Below the pieces are notes generated by a model, which was given only the letters and a program-made list of their open reading frames with translations, made no database searches and was not told the DNA's origin. The translations under genes were made by a program, and so were the position numbers. A stretch of DNA of 22,737 bases from Zygnema cylindricum (taxonomy: Eukaryota > Streptophyta > Zygnematophyceae > Zygnematales > Zygnemataceae): NCBI GenBank assembly GCA_037447655.1, contig JBBHKE010003582.1, forward strand, positions 1 to 22,737, written 5' to 3'. How positions within the stretch are numbered: position 1 is the stretch's first letter; every line of letters begins with the position of its first letter. This document shows, piece after piece, positions 16,797 to 22,737 of the stretch.

Positions 16797-18674
16797 ATGG
16801 AGGTCTCAGAGTTTCAGGTTATGGGCCCACCATCTAGGGTGCCTATGTTTGATGGAACAGGCTTCACGTATTGGGCGTTTACAATGGAGGGATTGCTTTT
16901 CGAGAAGCACTTATGGGGAATTGTTGCGGGACAAGTGAGATGTCCGCCACCTAGCTTTGGAGGAGCTTACTACGGAGAATCATCTGAGACTGTCCAGAAT
17001 ATCACCCGGAGTTCACATGCAACGGAAGGTGAAGGGAAAAACCTTTCCGTGGATGGGGAAATAGGGGAGAAGGAAAAAGGGACACCTATGGTGAGGGGAG
17101 CTAGGCTCTCAGCTATGGTACCACATGTAGGGATTAAAACTGAAGAAAATGACAGGAAAATATGGGAATACAAAAACACTATAGCAAAACATCTCATACT
17201 TAGATATGTGTCTAAGTCGATAGCTATCACTCTTTTAAGTCTAACCAAGTCTTCGGAGATATGGGAAGCACTAACTCAGATTTATAAGAGTGAGACTATT
17301 CAGAGGCAGCAATTAGTAAAACAAGAAATAGATGCCTACGTTTATAAAGGCGGTAGCATGATAGATTTTTGTAATGATATTGCTGCGTTATATGTTGAGC
17401 TTACTAGTGCGGGATATGTAGAATCTGAGGAGAGTAAGATTAATACACTAATTATGAAACTCCCAGATGAGTACGAAAACATAATTTGTCGTATGCAGGC
17501 AATGGATGGCTCCTCATGGACTTGGAGCTTTACCATGGGGATAATTCTTGTGAGGGAAAGCACTTTGGAGCTTCGTAGGGGAAAGGACAGGGTCAATGCA
17601 TTTTCAGCTGGTGGTGATTGGCGGAATCGTGATGAGAGGAACGGCGGTGACGAGCGGAAGCGTGATGAGAGGAACGGTGGTGACGAGCGGAAGCGTGATG
17701 AGAGAAAGAAAGACAAAGGTAAACCTTATCGGAACTTTGGTGGAAAGAGAGGGAGAGGAAAAGGCACGGGAGCTTTGAAAAAAGGGGTTTGCTTCTTTTG
17801 TAGGGAACCGGGTCATTATATGGAGGAATGCCCTTGTTTGGAAAAACTTAGAAGTTGGAATGTGGATGAGGAGGACGAAGAGGAAGAGGAGAAAGAGGAT
17901 GAAGAAAAATTGGAGCTTCTTCACATCGGTAGAATGGGGAAGAGAGAAAAGTACACAGAAATAGGACGAAGGCAACAGTGTGCTTTTGGAGGTATAACGG
18001 AAGTAAAGAGAGAGGAGATACTTGAAGAAGTTCAAAATATTGAGGATAGTTTCATAAATATTTTGGAAACAGAAAACTGGTCGGAAAGGGAGACTTCAAC
18101 GGATTCCGAGGAAAGGGGAGAATTAATTCTAGAGGGGGTTTTAAAAGATAGGGGAGAAGAGAAATATTTATTGGGAATTAAAATAGAAAGTGATAGTGGA
18201 AAGAATTCCATGGGAGACAGTGAGGGAAGTTCAGAAAATGGGGTAATTATCATGGATAAAAATATGATTACGGAAGATGTAGATCTTATGAGGAACTTAG
18301 TGGGGACTAGTGGTTTTTGGGAATATTTGGAGGTGGATGGATTTGACATCACTACTTGGTGTGATGTCTCTTGTGAAGATGTGCCTGTAAAAGGGTTATC
18401 ATCCGGGTATGTGTTGAAGGTTGGGGATGGGGCTGGTTGTTTGAATTTCAAGAGGGAAAGTGGATTTAGTGTGGATGGAAAAGGGAAGAGGTGGATAAAA
18501 TCTTTGCTCGGGTTTAAGAAAAATGGGATGTTAAATAAAATATGTGATACAATTATCATTTCAGTTCATTTTATCCACTGTGTTAAATACTTAAGTTTTA
18601 TGAAAGGAAAAGGAAAAAGGAAAAAGAAAAGAAAAAGGGGAGGGGGTGTTTGTTTACTTGTTTGTAGAAGTTAA
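16797..18674 (+). CDS. Gag polyprotein of a copia-type TR-GAG element
   Basis: The protein would form the virus-like particle and bind element RNA. The 625-codon frame is intact. Residues about 16-50 (PMFDGTGFTYWAFTMEGLLF) and about 120-235 (IWEYKNTIAKHL.., SSEIWEALTQIY, LVKQEIDAY, INTLIMKLPDEYENI) match the copia gag (UBN2/retrotran-gag) pattern. A charged repeat with 11-residue units (DERNGGDERKR) lies near 278-305. A zinc knuckle CX2CX4HX4C has C332, C335, H340 and C345. An acidic run follows near 358-373, then a long Glu-rich tail with no protease motif, and a very basic end (GKGKRKKKRKRGGG). The tail is unfamiliar and makes the protein longer than most copia gags. The first ATG (16797) is inside the LTR; the ATG at 16821, within the primer binding site, has a better initiation context (G at -3 and +4) and may be the real start. 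Confidence 0.92.
   Translation: MEVSEFQVMGPPSRVPMFDGTGFTYWAFTMEGLLFEKHLWGIVAGQVRCPPPSFGGAYYGESSETVQNITRSSHATEGEGKNLSVDGEIGEKEKGTPMVRGARLSAMVPHVGIKTEENDRKIWEYKNTIAKHLILRYVSKSIAITLLSLTKSSEIWEALTQIYKSETIQRQQLVKQEIDAYVYKGGSMIDFCNDIAALYVELTSAGYVESEESKINTLIMKLPDEYENIICRMQAMDGSSWTWSFTMGIILVRESTLELRRGKDRVNAFSAGGDWRNRDERNGGDERKRDERNGGDERKRDERKKDKGKPYRNFGGKRGRGKGTGALKKGVCFFCREPGHYMEECPCLEKLRSWNVDEEDEEEEEKEDEEKLELLHIGRMGKREKYTEIGRRQQCAFGGITEVKREEILEEVQNIEDSFINILETENWSERETSTDSEERGELILEGVLKDRGEEKYLLGIKIESDSGKNSMGDSEGSSENGVIIMDKNMITEDVDLMRNLVGTSGFWEYLEVDGFDITTWCDVSCEDVPVKGLSSGYVLKVGDGAGCLNFKRESGFSVDGKGKRWIKSLLGFKKNGMLNKICDTIIISVHFIHCVKYLSFMKGKGKRKKKRKRGGGVCLLVCRS
16817..16831 (+). other. Half-tRNA primer binding site (initiator-Met anticodon arm)
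   Basis: GGTTATGGGCCCACC directly follows the LTR. It is complementary over all 15 bases to the anticodon arm of plant tRNA-iMet (GGTGGGCCCATAACC, recalled from known tRNA sequences). Drosophila copia uses the same type of site, primed by a cleaved half of tRNA-iMet rather than by its 3' end. The site is also translated as part of gag. Confidence 0.9.
17628..17711 (+). repeat. 33-bp tandem repeat in gag
   Basis: Units 17628-17660 and 17661-17693, then a partial third unit (CGTGATGAGAG..). The repeat is in frame (11 codons) and encodes a charged Asp/Glu/Arg segment just before the zinc knuckle, probably a flexible RNA-binding linker. Confidence 0.9.
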
Positions 18675-18689
18675 AAGAAAAATAGACTA

Positions 18690-18703
18690 GAAAATAAGGG
18701 GAG
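18690..18703 (+). other. Polypurine tract of the TR-GAG element
   Basis: GAAAATAAGGGGAG lies directly before the 3' LTR, 15 bases after the gag stop codon. Same context (AATAGACTAGAAAATAA) as the tract before LTR A1. Confidence 0.85.
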
Positions 18704-18897
18704 TGTTGATATTTGAGTATTTTATAGGTCTGTATTAGGATAGAAAAAGAGCTGAGGCGGTCTGCCTCTAACTCCCCTTTCCAAGCCCCCATACTTGTCG
18801 TAGTCACTGAAGGCTGGATAAGGAGCTAGAGCCATGGCTGCCTAGGCTCTCTAGAGAAGACAGGGGGTAAATTATGTAGTCTTACCAAAAGTTGGTT

Positions 18898-18962
18898 GAC
18901 GGACCCAGGAATTGATCCTGGTACCTACCGTCCATCAATCCGCGTTAGCCGTTAGCTCTAGC
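18898..18962 (-). other. Antisense tRNA-like module in the 3' LTR
   Basis: Copy of the 15768-15832 module: B-box GGATCAATTCC (complement of 18908-18918) and A-box-like AGCTAACGGC (complement of about 18948-18957). Confidence 0.45.
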
Positions 18963-19119
18963 CATTATGTCTAGAACAGATATTACGATATATAGGGTTT
19001 GACAAATATATAAATCGTTATATGTAGATTAATCCGTTTAACGGCTAATAGATACTTAGTACATAGATACAGTTTAGTTTAGTACGAAGTACGGAATGGG
19101 GGCAGAACGGATACCACGC

Positions 19120-19212
19120 ATTTGTTTCGATAGCGAAACAAATACCGCGCATTTGTTTCGACAGCGAAACAAATACCGCGCATTTGTTTCGATAGCGAAA
19201 CAAATACCGCGC
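19120..19212. repeat. Three 31-bp hairpin units in the 3' LTR
   Basis: Units 19120-19150, 19151-19181 and 19182-19212, same number and order as in the 5' LTR, so the array has been stable since insertion. Confidence 0.9.
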
Positions 19213-19946
19213 GTCGAATTTCAGCGGCTACGATTATAGCCGGTCTTGATCGGACGGCCACAATAGGCGCCGCGATCACGGAAAAGGCATTTTTGGCGTT
19301 TTACGGTCTTTGTCACGTCAAGTGACACGTGGCGTGATAACATTGGACTACGGGAATTCCGGAGATTACAGGAACTAATCCTGATTTGACACGTGTCGAC
19401 ATTTTGGCCATGTCGTACAATGGCTGTACAGAAAGTACACCGGCACCTGTACTTTTCTGTACGACACAGTAATTTGATTGGTGCCGTACTTCAGTAGATA
19501 GAGTTTTAGAGAGGGAATAGGACTTAGAAAATTTTGGGTAGGCAGCTGCCTCTCCCAGAGAGCACCCTGTATAAATGGCAAACTTTGGCCAGCCATAACT
19601 ATCAATTTACTTGACCATTTTCAGTGATTCTTTTTGCTGCGGACTCAGGGGAGTCTAGGCTACACAGGGGTGTAGTCGGTCAGAGTTTTTTGTCTGCCAG
19701 GGTGGCTGTATTTCTAAGGGAAAGTCAAAGTGGGTGAATGTGTCCAAATCTCATATTCTAACTTTGCATTCTGTGGTGGAACTGAGCACACAGAAAGTGT
19801 TATTTCACAGGGGTGAATCTATATTGGGGTTCTGACTGTCAAGGGGTCAGTCACTTGGGTTTATATTAACTTGGAGTCGGCACTATCTAGATTAGCTTCT
19901 TTTGGATCTGCATACTCTGAGGGCCAATGGAGGTCTCAGAGTTTCA

Positions 19947-19951
19947 TAGGT
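19947..19951. other. Target-site duplication TAGGT, right
   Basis: Exact copy of 15570-15574. After it the solo LTR A2 continues (CGTACAAAAGGTACACCGG). Confidence 0.95.
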
Positions 19952-20315
19952 CGTACAAAAGGTACACCGGAAGTAGTACTTTTTGGTATGGTACAGTATT
20001 TTGATTGGTCTGTACTTCAATAAATAGCAGTTATTACAAGAAATCAGTACTTCGTAAATTTTGGTGGGTAGTCACCCCTCGCTTTAAGAGTTTGTACAAA
20101 TTGGCATTTTCACTGCCTCATAACTTATCGCCTTTTTGGGCGTTTTCAGAGATTCTTTTTCCTACAGACTTATAGAAGTTCACGCTGCATGTGGAAGCTG
20201 TTTGAATGTCTGCTTGTCCGCTTGGGTAGCAGTGGTTGCTATTGAAAGTGGATTAGTTAATATCTATCTAGAGGCTTCATGAATTCTAGAGTCCAATGGA
20301 GGTCAAAGAATTGCA

Positions 20316-21120
20316 CATTGATGACCTCATCATTGCCTCCTCTACAATAAAAGAGCACGCTGCTCACATCGAATGGGTATTGACTGAATCAAAAAAGGTC
20401 GGATTAAAGTGTCATCTTACAAAATGCACCATTGGAGTCGAGGGAGTGCCTTACCTCGGCTATTTTATCTTGGTTGAGGGGATCACTCCTCTCAAAGCAA
20501 AGGTAAAGGCAATCAGTAAAATGTCGGCTCCCACAGACCTCACAAGTCTGGGAGCCTTTCTCGAACTTGCTAATTATTCTCGTAGGTTTGTATCTAATTT
20601 CACTACCTTCCCATCTCCGTTAAACGACCTTCTCAAGAAGGAAGTGGCCTTCATATGGGGTCCCGATCAGATTTCCGAATTTCAAAAATTAAAAACCGCC
20701 TTATCGAGTGCTCTGATTGTCTGTCCCCCTAACCACAAACTCCCTTTTTGTCTCCAAACATATTTTGGAAAACCTGAAATCCCTGCCATTTTGACACAAA
20801 GAGAGTTGAGCGGAGAGGAATATGTAGTTGCTTACGCAAGTAGAAGCAATAATCGTGCTGAATCAAATTATAGTAGTTACGAAGGGGAATGTCTAGCCGC
20901 GGTTTGGGGAGTTGTTCACTACCGCCATTATTTGTATGGATTGCCTTTCACACTTCTAACTGACCATTAGCCCTTATATTGGTTGATGACTAACGATAAG
21001 CTTTTTCCAAAAAGCTAGCCCGATGGGCTTTAATTATGCAAGAATATGAGGTTGAAATAATTCACCGACCCGGTCTGCTTAGTCTAAACGCGGACAAAAT
21101 TTCCCAAAATTCTTTGCCTT
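20316..21120 (+). pseudogene. Gypsy RT 3' half and RNase H
   Basis: Starts at IDDLIIASS, the second half of the YxDD catalytic motif, in the frame that the left half would have after removal of the insertion. Then EHAAHIEWVL, VGLKCHLTKCTIG, VPYLGYFI (usual 'LGH' region of gypsy RT), LGAFLELANYSRRFV ('LGLxxYYRRFI' pattern), PLNDLLKKE and FQKLKTAL. RNase H: LQTYFGKPEIPAILTQ, where the usual TD-x-S has become TYFG, so the first catalytic Asp is lost; then VAYASRSNNRAESNYSSYEGECLAAVW (Glu kept) and LLTDH with a TAG at 20968 where Gln is usual (DHQPL). The frame goes on with PLYWLMTNDKL, a frameshift, and IIHRPG..NADKISQN. Confidence 0.93.
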
Positions 21121-21173
21121 GAACGACGAATAACGGAGTTCGACAAGATTTCAATGATGACGATGTTCTCGCC

Positions 21174-22236
21174 ATGTCATTGGGTTATTATCTTACTTAC
21201 TATCTGGCCTATATTCCAAACCCTCTCCCCGCCACGAATCCTTGGCGTGATGGGCCTCTCATACTTCTCCTATCCTCCCAAGCTTTCAGGTCCGGCACTA
21301 CCTCTGACGAAAAAGACAGAGTGAAAAAGAGAGCCAAAAATTATCTTCGGCTCGAAGGATCTTTAGCTCGTTTGCTGGCAATTAGAAGCCATAGACACAT
21401 CCCTCGTCCTACCGAGCGACTTTCTCTTATCAAGGAGATTCACACCGAGATTGGACACCACACTACCAAGCGGACGTTAAGCCAAGTTCAAGCACGATAT
21501 TGGTGGTCAAGAATACAAGCCAATGTTGTTGTTGTTCTACACAAGTGTGCCACCTTGGATTGTCTCCGAAATTCTTTCTCTAATCGGCAGACTACGCTCC
21601 AACCTCTACCCATTAGGGGTTTTTTCTATCGATGGGCGGTCGGTCAAGCAGAACCTTTTCCCATCTCACGTAGAGGAAAATAATACATCATAATAAGGAT
21701 CGATAATTTCAGTATGTGGGTAGAAGCCGTAGCTCTGCCTCACAAGACAGCAAAGTTAACCACCACAGCCTTTAAACAACATGTCTTTATGAGAAACGGT
21801 GCCCCAACCGTGGTCCTTACGGATGAAGGTACAAAATTTAGAGGAGAATTTTAAGAGATATTGATGAGGCCCTCATTGATCATCGTCGTACTAGTCGTGA
21901 TCACCCTCAGGCCGATGGCCTGACTGAACGCGCAGTCCAGACATTCAAGCGTGCCTTGCGCAAGCATTGCTTTGAGATACACATTTAGTGCTGGACGAGT
22001 CCCTCGGCTACATTGCCATGGGATATTGCATGTCAGTTCAAGCAAGTCTGGCTAATTTTAGCCCGAATTATGTTTTATTTGGGCGACAACTGTTGCTCCG
22101 TGGCAATATTCAGAAAGCTGCAAGCTTTCCACTTTTGCTAATTTCAAACCCCATCATTTTGGAAGAACTTACTCGTCGTGCTTTGTTTTTTGCCCGTGAA
22201 ATTCCAATGACTTTTGATAACCTGCAGATTGCCTAG
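21174..22236 (+). pseudogene. Gypsy integrase
   Basis: Zinc-binding HHCC region: LIKEIHTEIGHHTTKRTLSQ, QARYWWSRI, then HKCATLDC, where the usual CxxC spacing is kept only as C-A-T-L-D-C. Core: GFFYRWAVGQAEPFPISRRGK (first catalytic Asp expected after WAV is Gly), YIIIRIDNFSMWVEAVAL, VVLTDEGTKF (second Asp kept), then, in another frame, RDHPQADGLTERAVQTFKRALRKH (catalytic Glu kept, about 21898-21968). ORF 21988-22236 holds DESLGYIAM..SLANFSPNYVLFGRQ, the usual 'SPF/Y-LVYGR' segment after the core. Stops at 21681, near 21852 and near 21987 and frameshifts make it inactive. The protein would insert element DNA into chromosomes. Confidence 0.92.
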
Positions 22237-22735
22237 CATCAAGACACACTTTGGTTTGCCAAGTTTCGCATCGGGACACATTTCGGTTTGCCACAACTGG
22301 AAGCGGCAGTTACAGGCCGCAACCTATTAGGTGGGAGACTATGTGCATTTTCGCAGGCAATCTTTGACACTTCTGAACACATATGTTTCTACACACATCC
22401 TACGGATCATTGAGGTGGATCCGAACAGAATGTTAGGATTACAAGGAGCGAACACGCGGACATTTCGGGGGCATTCCAAGAATTATGCTCCATGTTATTT
22501 ACCTGATTTGTCGCATCATATGGATCCCATGCGGATGCTTATTACAGAGGCAACAGCATATACCTTTTGGCATCGATCGGACGAGGAAACTACCATGTTA
22601 CTTTGTGATTACTACAATCTGGGGTTTCACATAGAGTGTTTCATGCCACCATTGTTGGCTGTTTCGGATGGTCACTGGTTTTGCCACGGATGTCGCGAGC
22701 TACCGGTCGTGTTGGCCAGCTCCTCTGCCGGCTAA
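22237..22735 (+). pseudogene. Gypsy integrase C-terminus with degenerate PHD-like finger
   Basis: After a TAG at 22234 (Gln would fit in QIA-stop-HQDTL) the frame shifts, and the one from 22331 opens with VGDYVHFRRQSLTLLN, the usual 'VGDxV' SH3-like segment of gypsy integrase. From 22559 to 22693 a PHD pattern follows: YTFWHRSDEETTMLLCDYYNLGFHIECFMPPLLAVSDGHWFCHGC. The spacing fits C4HC3 (CD-x-x-x-x-G-x-H-x-x-C, PPL, G-x-W-x-C-x-x-C). Three ligand positions are changed: the first pair is Tyr and Trp, and Cys four is Tyr. PHD fingers often read histone H3 tails, so the domain may once have guided integration, like the chromodomain in other gypsy elements. The frame ends at TAA 22733 near the window edge. 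Confidence 0.75.
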
Positions 22736-22737
22736 AG

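Larger units (their letters stand above)
15575..16816 (+). repeat. 5' LTR of the TR-GAG element
   Basis: Starts TGTTGATATTTGAG and ends GAGTTTCA. Order of parts: antisense tRNA-like module (15768-15832), ATATAGGGTTTGACAAA, 31-bp hairpin array (15990-16082), two G-boxes, 15-base hairpin (16296-16332), TAGGACTTAG (16388), TATA box (16440), GATTCTTTTTGCTGCGGACTCAGGGGAG (about 16495), then about 290 bases of leader-like sequence to the end. The last 20 bases include the ATG at 16797 that opens the gag frame. Open frames on the minus strand in this LTR are chance and recur in the 3' LTR. Confidence 0.95.
15575..19946 (+). mobile_element. Young, complete gag-only copia-type element (TR-GAG)
   Basis: 4372 bp with LTRs 15575-16816 and 18704-19946, exact TAGGT duplications, a half-tRNA primer binding site next to the 5' LTR, one intact 625-codon ORF and a purine tract before the 3' LTR. 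The LTRs differ at about six substitutions and one single-base indel that I can spot over 1.24 kb, so insertion was recent. The internal region (1.9 kb) has a gag domain and zinc knuckle but no protease, integrase or RT. It would depend on an autonomous copia relative; the RNase H tail plus A1 LTR at 1158-2391 shows that pol-bearing relatives existed. Confidence 0.95.
18704..19946 (+). repeat. 3' LTR of the TR-GAG element
   Basis: 1243 bp, nearly identical to the 5' LTR. Visible differences: GGATAAGGAGCTAGAGCC for GGATAGGGAGCTAAGCC (including the single-base indel), GCCATTATG for GCCGTTATG, AACGG for AACAG before the hairpin array, ACGGGAATTCC for ACGAGAATTCC, and two A/T changes near 19803 and 19820. 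It includes hairpin units 19120-19212, G-boxes near 19326 and 19390, and TATA at 19570, and ends GAGTTTCA before TAGGT. Confidence 0.95.
14946..20315 (+). mobile_element. Copia solo LTR (subfamily A2), itself split by a younger element
   Basis: Left part 14946-15574 and right part 19952-20315 together make 993 bp, starting TGTTGATAATAAG and ending GAATTGCA. They align with LTR A1 (990 bp) in order: TTTTCTAGGTCT, GAGCCATGGCTGCCTC, tRNA-like module, ATATAGGGTTTGATAAA, ACGAAACAAAT..ATTTGTTTCG, then TTTGATTGGT, GATTCTTTTTCCTAC and CCAATGGAGG. There is no internal region, so it is a solo LTR left by LTR-LTR recombination. It interrupts gypsy RT. The TATA position reads TACAAA, so the promoter is probably weakened. 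Confidence 0.85.
12151..22737 (+). mobile_element. Ty3/gypsy retrotransposon with methyltransferase and PHD-like finger (interrupted, decayed)
   Basis: Domains in order: protease (DTG at 12295), C5-DNA methyltransferase (about 12984-13935), RT (about 14390 to the YIDD at 20316 once the insertion is set aside), RNase H, zinc-binding and core integrase, PHD-like finger (22559-22693). RT and RNase H before integrase defines Ty3/gypsy. A 5.4-kb insertion (14946-20315, plus its target duplication) splits the RT. Neither LTR of this element was recognised in the window: the left edge seems lost near the AT repeat and the right end continues beyond the window. Many stops, several frameshifts and a 26-bp duplication make it non-functional. 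Confidence 0.85.

Noticed and set aside
17342-18559. Long minus-strand ORFs opposite gag
   Set aside because: They are Ser/Phe/Pro-rich shadows of the Glu/Lys/Arg-rich gag frame.
3212-22240. A variant nuclear code with TAA/TAG read as Gln, suggested by stops at Gln positions
   Set aside because: The intact 625-codon gag has 12 Gln codons, all CAA or CAG, and none TAA or TAG. TGA codons also occur at Arg positions in the old elements. C-to-T decay explains both. I keep the stop pattern as a finding but not the code change.
22331-22735. A host PHD-finger gene next to the element
   Set aside because: The frame begins with the integrase VGDxV segment and runs without a break into the PHD pattern, which ties the finger to the gypsy polyprotein.

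Overview
The window is a nest of retrotransposons at different stages of decay. I see no convincing host gene. The organism is probably a plant-lineage (streptophyte) eukaryote. One primer binding site is complementary over 15 nt to the anticodon arm of plant initiator-Met tRNA, and another matches the 3' end of the same tRNA. LTR promoters carry plant-like G-boxes. A Ty3/gypsy element carries a cytosine methyltransferase, which from memory has been reported in charophyte algae (and, in other element classes, in dinoflagellates). A charophyte-like genome is a reasonable guess, but this is inference.

Left part (1-6546): remains of Ty1/copia elements. There is a copia LTR start and leader (from 22), a gag start (926), a mini-element that jumps through a 140-bp pyrimidine tract into the last part of RNase H (1158-1364), and a 990-bp LTR (1402-2391). 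A decayed integrase-RT-RNase H polyprotein (3212-5746) follows, then a second copy of the left LTR/leader (5770-6546). 6547-11189 is a complete minus-strand LTR element with 5-bp target duplications (AGTTA) but no polymerase. Its insertion splits the second leader from a second gag start at 11262. A possible MITE (11576-11905) and an AT microsatellite (12074-12150) come next.

Right part (12151-22737): a Ty3/gypsy polyprotein in the order protease, C5-DNA methyltransferase, RT, RNase H, integrase, PHD-like finger. It is broken by stops, frameshifts and a 26-bp tandem duplication. Inside its RT, exactly in the YxDD catalytic motif, sits a 993-bp solo LTR (14946-20315). Inside that solo LTR sits a young, complete copia-type element (15575-19946) with nearly identical 1.24-kb LTRs, TAGGT duplications and a single intact 625-codon gag ORF without pol (TR-GAG type). 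Order of events: gypsy first, then the copia whose solo LTR remains, then the TR-GAG element.

Highlights: the gypsy element pairs a DNA-methylation 'writer' with a possible chromatin 'reader'; the young element's gag ORF starts in the LTR and runs through a half-tRNA primer binding site whose own AUG could be the gag start; its LTRs carry a 31-bp hairpin array and antisense tRNA-like modules. All positions and similarities were read by eye and no database was searched.
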